Assembly (NCBI GenBank): GCA_030840515.1
Contig: JAVEEJ010000320.1
Location: forward strand, 1 to 22,937
From: Frankiaceae bacterium
GTDB taxonomy: Bacteria > Actinomycetota > Actinomycetes > JAVEEJ01
Length of the DNA stretch: 22,937 bases
Direction of reading: 5' to 3'
Below the pieces are notes generated by a model that saw only the letters and a list, made by a program, of their open reading frames with translations, was not told where the DNA came from and ran no database searches. The translations under genes were made by a program, and so were the position numbers. Of the stretch, positions 14,000 to 22,937 are shown one piece after another (position 1 is the stretch's first letter; every line of letters begins with the position of its first letter).

Positions 14000-14614
14000 T
14001 CAGGCCCGCCCGCTCGGGTTCTCGGGCTCCCCCTCCGCCGCGGGTGAGGCACCCCATTGACCCGGCTGCGCGCCCGGCAGGGCGGACTCACCAGCGGGAG
14101 CAGCAGGCGGGAACGGCGGGGGCGGAGTCGCCGCGTGGCGGGACTTCTGGACGCCGATGGCGGCGAACTTGAAGCCCTCGTAGGCCGCGATGGCATAGAA
14201 GGCCACGTCCAGCCCGGCGAACCCGGCCTTGTAGACGTCCCAGAACAGCCGCGGGTCCTCGACCATCTTGCGCAGCACCTCCATCGTGGAGGTGCTGACA
14301 CCGTGGTCGGAGAGAACTGAGGCGAGTGCGTGCGCATCGGTGAACACGTCGCCGAGGAAGCAGCCGAGCAGGGCCAGCACCGCGCCGGCGATCGGCAGTC
14401 GAGGGTCCGTGGAGTTGGACCGCTGCATCGCCAGACCGACCAGGAAGCCGATCGCCACGGCGACGATCCCGATCTTGTAGTCGGTCACCACCGTCAGCAC
14501 CGCCCAGGCGGCCGCCCCCACCAGAGCAGCGACCAGGCCGTAGCCGATGCCGCGGCCCAGACCTGTCCGCGCCGAACTGTTCATCCCCGAGCTGTCCGTC
14601 GCCGAGCCGTCCAT
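14000..14614 (-). CDS. Multi-pass membrane protein with a Pro-rich tail
   Basis: A 204-residue protein. After a short Ser-rich N-terminus there are three clear hydrophobic segments at about 24-43 (GYGLVAALVGAAAWAVLTVV), 47-63 (KIGIVAVAIGFLVGLAM) and 73-90 (LPIAGAVLALLGCFLGDVF). A helical region follows, with a less certain membrane segment at about 135-155, then a Pro/Ala/Gly-rich tail from about 162. The ATG at 14614 has a strong GGAGGGGGA ribosome site. It is the first gene of the LemA cluster, 18 bp ahead of the next, and shares with LemA the unusual Pro-rich C-terminus. Function unknown. Confidence 0.78.
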   Translation of the reverse strand: MDGSATDSSGMNSSARTGLGRGIGYGLVAALVGAAAWAVLTVVTDYKIGIVAVAIGFLVGLAMQRSNSTDPRLPIAGAVLALLGCFLGDVFTDAHALASVLSDHGVSTSTMEVLRKMVEDPRLFWDVYKAGFAGLDVAFYAIAAYEGFKFAAIGVQKSRHAATPPPPFPPAAPAGESALPGAQPGQWGASPAAEGEPENPSGRA

Positions 14615-14655
14615 CTTCGTCCCCCTCCGCTCACCGGGCAGTGCACGTCCGCGGA

Positions 14656-14661
14656 ACCTTA
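14656..14661 (-). promoter_or_regulatory. Candidate -10 box of the LemA cluster
   Basis: TAAGGT on the minus strand fits TANNNT, 41 nt before the ATG at 14614. A poor -35 candidate, CTGTCG, lies 17 bp upstream. The position leaves a leader of about 35 nt containing the ribosome site. Confidence 0.35.
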
Positions 14662-14674
14662 GAGCGGTGGAGGC

Positions 14675-14688
14675 GTCCCGACAGGGAC
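14675..14688 (-). terminator. Possible weak terminator after pyrE
   Basis: GTCCC (14675-14679) and GGGAC (14684-14688) form a 5-bp stem with a GACA loop, about 30 nt after the pyrE stop, without a U-run. It overlaps the expected -35 region of the LemA cluster promoter. Confidence 0.3.
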
Positions 14689-14719
14689 CTGGAGGGTGAA
14701 TCTGCGGCGAGCCGCGCGA

Positions 14720-15256
14720 TCAGGCCAGGCCGAGATCCGCGAGCGAGTACGCCGACAGGTAGGCGAGCCCGGCCTCCTGCACCGCAGGCGCGGCGCCGCG
14801 TTCCACGATGACGGCGACGCCGACCACGTCCGCACCCGCCTCACGCAAGGCCTCGACGGCGGTCAGCACCGACCCGCCCGTGGTGGACGTGTCCTCGACG
14901 GCGAGGACCCGGCGGCCTGCGACCTCGGGACCCTCGATCCGACGCTGCAGCCCGTGGGCCTTGCCCTCCTTGCGGACCACGAACGCGTCGAGCTTGCGCC
15001 CGGTGGCCGCGGCTGCGTGCAGCATCGCGGCGGCGACCGGGTCGGCCCCGAGCGTGAGCCCGCCGACGGCGTCGTACTCGAGCTCTGATGTCACCTCGAG
15101 CATCACCCGCCCGACCAGCGGCGCGGCCTCGGCGTCGAGCGTCACGCGGCGCAGGTCGACGTAGTAGTCGGCCTCCTTGCCACTGGAGAGCGTGACGCGG
15201 CCGTGGACCACGGCCTTGTCCTTGATCTGGGAGAGCAGCGCCTCGCGGTCAGTCAC
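14720..15256 (-). CDS. pyrE: Orotate phosphoribosyltransferase
   Basis: A 178-residue enzyme that joins orotate and PRPP to form orotidine 5'-phosphate in pyrimidine synthesis. The PRPP-binding motif VLAVEDTSTTGGS at 117-129 is complete, with adjacent acidic residues. The catalytic-loop region RKEGKAHG at 95-102 and the early GRVTLSSGKEADYYVDLR segment (orotate site) are also present. Length is normal for the short actinobacterial form. The start is a GTG at 15256 with an AGGGTGG ribosome site. It follows the short-chain dehydrogenase by 33 bp and is likely transcribed with it. Confidence 0.95.
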   Translation of the reverse strand: MTDREALLSQIKDKAVVHGRVTLSSGKEADYYVDLRRVTLDAEAAPLVGRVMLEVTSELEYDAVGGLTLGADPVAAAMLHAAAATGRKLDAFVVRKEGKAHGLQRRIEGPEVAGRRVLAVEDTSTTGGSVLTAVEALREAGADVVGVAVIVERGAAPAVQEAGLAYLSAYSLADLGLA

Positions 15257-15289
15257 GGGCCACCACCCTAGGTCCAGGGCTTTCGCCGG

Positions 15290-16036
15290 CTAGGTGAAGT
15301 CCCGCCCCGCCCGCGAGGAGATCTGGGCAGACGCTCGCATCGGCACCAACCGCGTCAGCGCGACGGCGGCCTTGTAGCGCCGCGACGGGATGCTCACCGA
15401 GCGGCCCCGACGCAGATCCCGCAAGCCCTCCCCGACCACACGCTCGGCGGACAGCCAGGCCCACGACGGCAGCCTCGTCATGTTCATGCCGGCGCGGTCG
15501 TGGAACTCCGTGTGGGTGAAGCCTGGACAGACCGCGCAGACCCGCACGCCGGTTCCTGCCAGGTCGACCTGCGCGGCGCGCGACAACGTGGTGACGTAGG
15601 CCTTCGTCGCCGAGTAGGTCCCGCGCGCCGTGAAACCGGCAACGCTCGAGACGTTGACGACGTCACCGCTGCCGCGCGCCACCATCGACGGCAACGCGGC
15701 CAGCATGAGGCGCAGCACGGCGCGCGTGTTGACGTCGAACATGCGCAGCTCGTCCTCCACCGAGGCCTTGAGCAGCCGGCCGTGCACCCCGAGGCCGGCG
15801 TTGTTGACGAGTACGTCGACACCGGCGGAGAGCCGTGCCTCCACCGCCGCGCAGCCCTTCTCGCTCGCCAGGTCGGCGGAGAGCACCTCGGCCCTGGTCG
15901 GAAGCGAGGCAGCCATCGACTCCAGCCGCGCCCGGTCCCTGGCCACCAGCACGAGGTCGTGTCCCTCTGCGGCGAGCTGGCGGGCGAAGGCCGCGCCGAT
16001 CCCGGCCGTCGCGCCGGTCACGAGCGCTGTTGGCAC
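15290..16036 (-). CDS. Short-chain dehydrogenase/reductase
   Basis: A 248-residue classical SDR oxidoreductase. The Rossmann cofactor motif TGATAGIG is at 7-14, the NNAG strand at 78-81, the catalytic serine in NVSSVAG at 128-134 and the catalytic pair YSATK at 141-145. Arg residues after the second strand (VARDRARL) suggest a preference for NADP(H). The C-terminal third carries PGFTHTEFHDRAGM after the active site, then a basic helix ending RRYKAAVALTRLVP. The substrate is unknown. The start is a GTG one base after the upstream gene's stop, so translation is likely coupled. Confidence 0.9.
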   Translation of the reverse strand: MPTALVTGATAGIGAAFARQLAAEGHDLVLVARDRARLESMAASLPTRAEVLSADLASEKGCAAVEARLSAGVDVLVNNAGLGVHGRLLKASVEDELRMFDVNTRAVLRLMLAALPSMVARGSGDVVNVSSVAGFTARGTYSATKAYVTTLSRAAQVDLAGTGVRVCAVCPGFTHTEFHDRAGMNMTRLPSWAWLSAERVVGEGLRDLRRGRSVSIPSRRYKAAVALTRLVPMRASAQISSRAGRDFT

Positions 16037-16037
16037 G

Positions 16038-17000
16038 TCAGCCGCCGATCTTCGCGAGCAGCTCCGACTCGCGCTCGCGGGTCATGCCGATGCCGGGCCG
16101 CGGCGGCACGAGCCCGACGTCCCAGGCGCCCTGCACGGTGTCCAGGGCAGGGCGGGTCTGCAGCCCTGACGCCATCGCGCGGTCGACGTGCACGTCATAG
16201 AGCCGCCAGGCCTCCGGCACCCATGCCGGGAACTCGCTCCAGGGCTCGCCGCCCGCCGCGAGCAGCCGCTCGTCGTCCACCCAGGTCAGCTGCGCGTCAC
16301 CGCCGGAGACCGTGACGCAGGCTTCCAACAGCTCGCCCATCGTGGCGTGGCCGGTCGGCCCGGTGACGTTGTAGGCGCCTCGGGCACCACTGTCGACCGC
16401 TGCGTCCAGCATCCACGCCGCGAGGTCGCGCGCGTCGACGTACTGCAGTGGTCGCTCCGGCCTGCCCGGCGCCAGCACGGCGCCTCCTTCGGCGCAGCGA
16501 CGCAGCCAGTAGGCGATGCGCGCGATGTTCTCGTAGGGCCCGAAGATCAGGCCGGCGCGAACGAGTACGGCGTCCGGGAAGGACTCGAGCACGGCCCGCT
16601 CCGCACCGGCCTTGGACCCGGCGTAGTCCAGATCGGTCGCGTCCGGCGCTCCGTCGAAGACCGGCGAGGACTCGTCCACGGAGACGGTCTCGCTGTCTGT
16701 GTAGACCGAGATCGAGCTGACGAACACGTAGCGGTCAACCCGGCCCGCCAGCGCCTGGGCGCCCCGCTGGACCGCTCGCGGCTGCTGGCCGCTGACGTCG
16801 ACCACGGCGTCCCAGGTGTCTGCGCCCAGCGACGCGTAGCCGTCGTCGGCATAGCGGTCGCCGTGCCTGGCCTCGACCCGTGGATCCGGCGTACCCGTCA
16901 CCCCTCGGTTGAAGGTCGTCACCTCCCAGCCCCGGTCGAGCGCCTGGGCCACCACGTGCCTGCCCACGAAGGAAGTGCCGCCGATCGCGAGGAGTCGCAT
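16038..17000 (-). CDS. NAD-dependent epimerase/dehydratase-type reductase
   Basis: A 320-residue extended-SDR protein. The Rossmann loop GGTSFVG is at 7-13 with FNRG at 30-33, the catalytic serine region FVSSISVY at 93-100, and the catalytic Y126-x3-K130 in YAGSK. A later RPLQYVDARDLAAWML segment and the AYNVTG strand are typical of sugar-nucleotide epimerase/reductase relatives. Substrate unknown. The ATG at 17000 is chosen because the Rossmann strand begins directly after it; upstream in-frame codons would extend into the divergent promoter. It leads a run with the next dehydrogenase and pyrE. Confidence 0.88.
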   Translation of the reverse strand: MRLLAIGGTSFVGRHVVAQALDRGWEVTTFNRGVTGTPDPRVEARHGDRYADDGYASLGADTWDAVVDVSGQQPRAVQRGAQALAGRVDRYVFVSSISVYTDSETVSVDESSPVFDGAPDATDLDYAGSKAGAERAVLESFPDAVLVRAGLIFGPYENIARIAYWLRRCAEGGAVLAPGRPERPLQYVDARDLAAWMLDAAVDSGARGAYNVTGPTGHATMGELLEACVTVSGGDAQLTWVDDERLLAAGGEPWSEFPAWVPEAWRLYDVHVDRAMASGLQTRPALDTVQGAWDVGLVPPRPGIGMTRERESELLAKIGG

Positions 17001-17001
17001 C

Positions 17002-17043
17002 TCGCCGATCCTGCCATCTCGCAACTCATCACCAGATCGGCGA
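17002..17043. repeat. Nine-base inverted repeat between epimerase and sigma genes
   Basis: TCGCCGATC (17002-17010) and GATCGGCGA (17035-17043) are perfect inverted copies with arm centres about 33 bp apart, roughly three helical turns. The left arm abuts the epimerase start codon and the right arm lies 33 bp before the sigma GTG. Between them is GCAACT at 17021-17026, similar to the candidate -35 of the other sigma gene. It could be a two-site operator or an RNA hairpin in the epimerase leader. Confidence 0.4.
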
Positions 17044-17076
17044 AAGATTCGCGCGGTCGCCGGACACACTGTCGAC

Positions 17077-17589
17077 GTGACGCCTGCCGAGTTCGAGGCC
17101 GTCGTCGCGGAGGTCTGGATCCCGGTGCAGCGCTACCTGCGACGCCGCCTCGACGCCGCGACGGCCGACGATGTGCTGTCGGACGTCCTGCTCGTCATGT
17201 GGCGCCGTCGCGCCGAGCTGCCCGACGAGCCGCTCCCCTGGTGCTACGGAGTGGCCAGGCGGTGCATGGCCAACGCGCTGCGTGGCGACCAGCGGCGGCT
17301 GCGGCTGGTCGACCGGATCGCCGCGCAGGCTCCGCCCGCGCTGACCGGCGAGGACGACGCGCTGGCCGAGGCGCTGAGCAGCCTGGCGGAGGCAGACCGC
17401 GAGCTGCTCCGGCTCTGGGCCTGGGAGGGCCTCGCGCCGAGGGAGCTCGCCGCCGTCCTGGACATCACGCCCAACGCGGCGAGCATTCGGCTGCACCGCG
17501 CCACCAAAAGACTGCGCACGGCGCTCGGAAAGACCAGGGGCGGTGCCGGACACAGGCGGCTACGACAGGGAGAGGAGGCACCACGATGA
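17077..17589 (+). CDS. ECF-type RNA polymerase sigma factor
   Basis: A 170-residue sigma-70 family factor. Region 2 spans about 5-72 (WIPVQRYLRRRLDAATADDV, LSDVLLVMWRRRAELPDEPL, WCYGVARRCMANALR). Region 4 spans about 98-150 (LSSLAEADRELLRLWAWEGL, then APRELAAVLDITPNAASIRLHRA as the helix-turn-helix). The basic tail KTRGGAGHRRLRQGEEAPR is not needed for the fold. The start is a GTG at 17077, chosen because region 2 begins straight after it; no ribosome site precedes it, so leaderless translation is likely. It overlaps the next gene as ATGA. It belongs to a different ECF group from the SigE-family factor at 11115-11621. Confidence 0.9.
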   Translation: MTPAEFEAVVAEVWIPVQRYLRRRLDAATADDVLSDVLLVMWRRRAELPDEPLPWCYGVARRCMANALRGDQRRLRLVDRIAAQAPPALTGEDDALAEALSSLAEADRELLRLWAWEGLAPRELAAVLDITPNAASIRLHRATKRLRTALGKTRGGAGHRRLRQGEEAPR

Positions 17590-18218
17590 CACTCGACGAC
17601 GAGCTGCGAGCCCGGCTGAGGGGCGTCGACCCGGCGCCTCCCGACACCGCCCTGGACCCGTCATCGAGCCTGCGGGCTCGCCAGCTGCTGGAGCGCGCCA
17701 TGACCGACACCCTCACCGAGACACCCTCCGCACCCAAGCCTGGGCGGTCGCGGCTCCCGCTCATCGCAGCTGCGGCTGCCGCCGTCGCCGCACTCGCCGT
17801 GGGCGCCGTCGTACTCGCCTCCGGAGACGGCTCGCCGGCCCCGAAGACCGCGCACAAGTCGACCCTTGCGCTCAAGGCCCCGGCCCAGGCCGGCGGGATC
17901 ACCATGGGCTCGTGCATCCGCTTCGAGGTGTCGATCCTCAAGGACATGTCACCCGCGTTCGCCGGCACCGCTACCTCCGTCGGCGACGGCACGGTGTCCT
18001 TCGACGTCGACCACTGGTACGCCGGCGGCACAGCTGATGTCGTGACGGTCACGCAGCCGGACGCGAGCGGGCCGATCAGCATCGAGGGCGGCGTGACGTT
18101 CGAGCAGGGCAAGCGCTACCTCGTCACCGCCGCCGACGGCGTCGTCAACGGCTGCGGCTACACGGCAGAGGCCACCCCCGACATGGAGGCTGCGTTCAAC
18201 CAGGCCTTCGGCGGCTGA
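17586..18218 (+). CDS. Single-pass membrane partner of the ECF sigma factor, OB-like outer domain
   Basis: A 210-residue protein starting with a four-base overlap with the sigma gene and a strong GGGAGAGGAGG ribosome site. Residues 1-55 are cytoplasmic and helical (LDDELRARLRGVDPAPPDTA, SLRARQLLERAM), 57-78 form one membrane helix, and the outer part has cysteines at 110 and 190 bracketing a beta-rich domain: FEVSILKDMSPAFAGTATSV, GTVSFDVDHWYAGG, VTFEQGKRYLVTAADG, then GCGY. This pattern recalls the netrin/TIMP-like OB fold seen in other actinobacterial surface proteins; that resemblance is from memory. An anti-sigma role is likely from position, but no zinc anti-sigma motif is visible. Confidence 0.8.
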   Translation: MTLDDELRARLRGVDPAPPDTALDPSSSLRARQLLERAMTDTLTETPSAPKPGRSRLPLIAAAAAAVAALAVGAVVLASGDGSPAPKTAHKSTLALKAPAQAGGITMGSCIRFEVSILKDMSPAFAGTATSVGDGTVSFDVDHWYAGGTADVVTVTQPDASGPISIEGGVTFEQGKRYLVTAADGVVNGCGYTAEATPDMEAAFNQAFGG

Positions 18219-18219
18219 G

Positions 18220-18236
18220 CCCCGGCCCTCCCGGGG
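18220..18236 (+). terminator. Short hairpin after the sigma-partner gene
   Basis: CCCCGG (18220-18225) and CCGGGG (18231-18236) form a 6-bp stem with a five-base loop starting 2 nt after the stop codon. There is no U-run. It is followed at once by the larger hairpin at 18243-18289. Confidence 0.45.
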
Positions 18237-18242
18237 AGGAAC

Positions 18243-18289
18243 GGGGGCGAGTACGGCGAACTCCTCGTGAGACCGCCGTGTTCGCCCCC
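18243..18289 (+). terminator. Very long, stable hairpin before the secreted-protein gene
   Basis: GGGGGCGA (18243-18250) pairs with TCGCCCCC (18282-18289), ACGGCG (18253-18258) pairs with CGCCGT (18274-18279), and the GT/GT between them can form two G-U wobbles in RNA, giving a continuous 16-bp stem with a 15-base loop. A C-run, not a U-run, follows. Only 20 nt separate it from the GTG at 18310. It may be a terminator of the sigma operon or an attenuator or processing stem for the next gene. Confidence 0.6.
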
Positions 18290-18309
18290 CCTTGCCTCGG
18301 AGCCCCCCA

Positions 18310-18953
18310 GTGAAGCTGCGCCTGCTCACCATCCCTGCCGCCCTGTCGGTTCTCGCCTTCCTCGGCACCAGCGCCCACGCCGGCACTGAGCCGCAGGTCA
18401 AGGACGCGTCGGGCGACGCCCGGACCCAGCAGGCGGGGCACGACATCGTCGGGGTCAGCTACGAGGTGACGAAGACGGTCACGAAGACCACCAAGACGGT
18501 CAAGGGCAAGAAGATCACCGTCACCACCACCACGCCGAAGAACCTGGTCATCACGCTCAAGCTGGCCGGCGCCCCGAGCCAGCAGCCGGGAGTGCTGTAC
18601 GACACCTCGGTCAACACCGCCTGCGGTGCGCTGGAGCTGCAGAGCTACTACGACAGCTCGGCTCAGGGCATGGTCGACTACTCCAACTTCGCCGAGTGCG
18701 GCCCGGACAACACCCTCGCCGGCGTGACGATCAACACCTATGACCTCACCCCCGACGTGGTCTTCGGCGCCGACTCCATCGCCTACACGATGTCGTGGAA
18801 GTCGCTGCCCAAGGAGATCAAGCTCGGGCAGACCTGGGACTCGCCCAGCGCCTACACCGCGCTCGCCGACCCGCTGCTCGGCTTCGACACGGTGACCTTC
18901 GTCGACCCGGCGACAGCGATCGACGACGCCTCGGGCAGCAGCTTCAAGCTCAG

Positions 18954-18957
<4 letters not shown>
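18310..18957 (+). CDS. Secreted protein with a Thr/Lys-rich insert
   Basis: A 215-residue protein of unknown function. The first 24 residues are a Sec signal peptide (KLRLLTIPAALSVLAFLGTS then AHA, with cleavage likely after AHA). The mature part starts with a DASGDARTQQAGHDIVGVSY strand pattern common in secreted actinobacterial beta-sandwich proteins. An unusual Thr/Lys/Val-rich segment follows at about 53-76, then KNLVITLKLAGAP and further beta strands with two cysteines (NTACGAL, FAECGPD). The start is a GTG at 18310 with a GGAG site 9 nt upstream. It lies behind the sigma operon and its hairpin, so it may be a target or co-transcribed gene. Its TAG stop shares CTAG with the clpB stop. 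Confidence 0.8.
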
Positions 18958-21507
<2,550 letters not shown>

Positions 21508-21518
<11 letters not shown>

Positions 21519-21924
21519 GTGAACTCCCGTCGGGGCGCCACACGACGACCGCACCGCGGTCGACGGGCACCAGGTCGCGTCGATAGGAGGCGTGTACGGC
21601 GGCCTCGCGCCGAGCCATCTCGGTGCGAGCCGTCTCCAGCTCGGCCGCCAGCTCGCGGATCTTGGCTTGCAGCGCCACCACCTGGTTCTCCAGCTCGAGA
21701 ATCCGCTTGATGCCGGCGAGGTTGACGCCTTCCTGCTGGGACAGCCGCTGCACCTCGCGCAGCGCCGCCACGTCACGGCTGGAGTAGCGCCGGCCACCAC
21801 GCGCGGTGCGGCCGGGAGAGACCAAGCCGAGGCGGTCGTACTGACGCAAGGTCTGCGCGTGCATCCCCGCGAGCTGGGCAGCCACCGAGATGACGAAGAC
21901 CGGGGCGTCGTCGTCGGGCATCAT
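21508..21924 (-). CDS. hspR: Heat-shock repressor HspR (MerR family)
   Basis: A 138-residue MerR-type regulator. The winged helix-turn-helix is at the N-terminus: FVISVAAQLAGMHAQTLRQY, DRLGLVSPGRTARGGRRYSS and RDVAALREVQRLSQQEGVNL. A coiled-coil dimerisation helix follows (ILELENQVVALQAKIRELAA onward) and a tail ending in VVVWRPDGSSHER, as in other HspR proteins. HspR represses dnaK-operon and clpB genes by binding HAIR inverted repeats, with DnaK acting as co-repressor. It overlaps the dnaJ stop as ATGA and clpB by 11 bases, so it is probably made from the same mRNA. I find no HAIR site in this window; the promoter is presumably upstream of dnaK beyond the right edge. Confidence 0.93.
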
Positions 21925-22937
21925 CGCTGGCTCCGCAGCTGCGCCATGAGGTGCTCGCGGGGGTCGCCGTCCTCGGCCGTGGCGAGCGCGTAGTCCTCGA
22001 GCGCCGCCTTGGCCTTGTCGCCCAGCTTCTGGGGCACCGCCACCTCCACGGTGACGAGCAGGTCACCGTGCTCGCCGTTGGGCTTGCGGCCGCCACGCCC
22101 GCGGACGCGCAGCGTCTGCCCGCTCGAGGTCCCGGGTCCGAGCTTCACCGTCACGGTGTCCCCATCAAGGGTCGGCACGGGGATGTTCGCCCCGAGCGCG
22201 GCCTCTGGGAAGGTCACCGGCACGGTGATCGTCAGGTTGGCGCCGCGCCGGCCGAACACCGGGTGCGGTGCCACGGTCACCGCCAGGTAGAGGTCGCCCG
22301 CCGGGCCGCCTCGCTCGCCCGGGGCACCCTTGCCCTTGAGCCTGATCCGCGCGCCGTCCTTCACCCCGGCGGGGAGCCGAGCCTGAATGGTGCGCTCACT
22401 GAGTCGGTGACCTGTGCCGTGGCAGACCGGACACGGGTCGTCCACGATCGAGCCCGAGCCGCGGCAGCTGCGGCACGGCTCGGCGAAGGCGAACCCGCCC
22501 GCGTTGCGGCTGGTCTGGCCGCTGCCGTGACAGGTCGGGCAGGTGCGCACCCGGCCGTCCTTGCCCCCGGTGCCGCGGCACGCCTCGCACGCCTGCTCGG
22601 TGGCGAGGCGCACCGGCACGGTCACGCCGTCGACGGCCTCGCGGAACCCGATGGTGACGGTGCTCTCGAGGTCCTGGCCGCGCCGGGCCTGCGGAGCGCG
22701 CCGGCCGCCGCCGCCGAACAGGCCACCGAAGAGGTCACCGAGGTTGGCTCCGCCGCCGCCGAACAGGTCGCCGGCGTCGAACCCGCCGCCACCACCCGGC
22801 GGCATCCGGAACCCGCCGGAGGCGAACATCGCCCGGGTCTCGTCGTACTCGCGCCGCTTGGTCTCGTCACTGAGCACGTCGTAGGCCTCGGAGACCTCCT
22901 TGAAGCGCTCCTCGGCCGTGGCGTTCTCGGGGTTCGC
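21921..22937 (-). CDS. dnaJ: Chaperone DnaJ (5' end outside window)
   Basis: The visible 338 residues are in frame to the right edge; the start of the J domain, including HPD, is missing. The visible part opens ANPENATAEERFKEVSEAYD and VLSDETKRREYDE, the end of a J domain. It is followed by a Gly/Phe-rich linker at about 41-80 with repeated DLFGG units, then four zinc-binding motifs: CEACRGTGG, CPTCHGSGQ, CRSCRGSGS and CPVCHGTGH (about 117-176), and the C-terminal substrate-binding beta domains. DnaJ stimulates the DnaK ATPase and delivers unfolded substrates. Its short DnaJ1-type Gly/Phe linker and its linkage to hspR fit the stress-induced actinobacterial copy. Confidence 0.94.
   Translation of the reverse strand, partial: ANPENATAEERFKEVSEAYDVLSDETKRREYDETRAMFASGGFRMPPGGGGGFDAGDLFGGGGANLGDLFGGLFGGGGRRAPQARRGQDLESTVTIGFREAVDGVTVPVRLATEQACEACRGTGGKDGRVRTCPTCHGSGQTSRNAGGFAFAEPCRSCRGSGSIVDDPCPVCHGTGHRLSERTIQARLPAGVKDGARIRLKGKGAPGERGGPAGDLYLAVTVAPHPVFGRRGANLTITVPVTFPEAALGANIPVPTLDGDTVTVKLGPGTSSGQTLRVRGRGGRKPNGEHGDLLVTVEVAVPQKLGDKAKAALEDYALATAEDGDPREHLMAQLRSQR

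Noticed and set aside
16188..17542. Plus-strand open frame that runs into the sigma-partner gene, giving a 676-residue product
   Set aside because: Only the part from 17586 is real; the front part is antisense to the epimerase and out of frame with the sigma gene.
21519..21800. Longer N-terminus for ClpB
   Set aside because: It lies inside hspR in another frame; ClpB normally begins at the MNAERLT segment.

Overview
The window is very GC-rich with densely packed genes. The set purA, DUF3151, class II fructose-bisphosphate aldolase, a DedA protein, pyrE, clpB, hspR and dnaJ in one neighbourhood is, from memory, the arrangement found in Actinobacteria such as Mycobacterium and Streptomyces. 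GTG starts, ATGA/GTGA stop-start overlaps and TANNNT-type -10 boxes close to start codons fit that assignment. I cannot place the genus. I see no insertion sequence, phage, CRISPR array, tRNA or rRNA, and no gene-free stretch over 300 bases.

Layout, left to right. (1) 1-1875, minus: purA followed by a coupled GNAT acetyltransferase that runs off the left edge. (2) 2016-2654, minus: a membrane-anchored or secreted repeat protein. (3) 7170 down to 2750, minus: a six-gene run of DUF2277, DUF2461, a sigma-like membrane protein (called P1 here), FetA-type ATPase, FetB-type permease and DUF3151. (4) 7201-7665, plus: a small helical protein ending tail-to-tail with P2. (5) 11621 down to 7662, minus: a SigE-family ECF sigma factor, its membrane partner, fbaA, and P2, a paralogue of P1. 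(6) 11694-12314, plus: DedA, converging on a 63-residue small protein. (7) 14614 down to 12612, minus: a three-gene LemA cluster. (8) 17000 down to 14720, minus: epimerase/reductase, short-chain dehydrogenase, pyrE. (9) 17077-18957, plus: a second ECF sigma factor, its membrane partner, a very strong RNA hairpin, and a secreted protein. (10) 22937 down to 18954, minus: dnaJ (5' end missing), hspR and clpB, the HspR heat-shock block.

Housekeeping genes form the backbone (purine, pyrimidine and glycolytic enzymes, chaperones). Between them lie accessory envelope-signalling genes: two ECF sigma/membrane-partner pairs plus P1 and P2. P1 and P2 are the most unusual content. Each has a short cytoplasmic domain that looks like a degenerate ECF sigma factor, one membrane helix, and a large outer domain of about 370 residues that is conserved between the two, with two pairs of cysteines. 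P1 is tightly linked to a FetAB-like transporter. P2 sits behind fbaA, in the same run as a genuine SigE-family sigma factor. I do not recognise the outer domain, and I regard this family as the best candidate for an undescribed system in the window.
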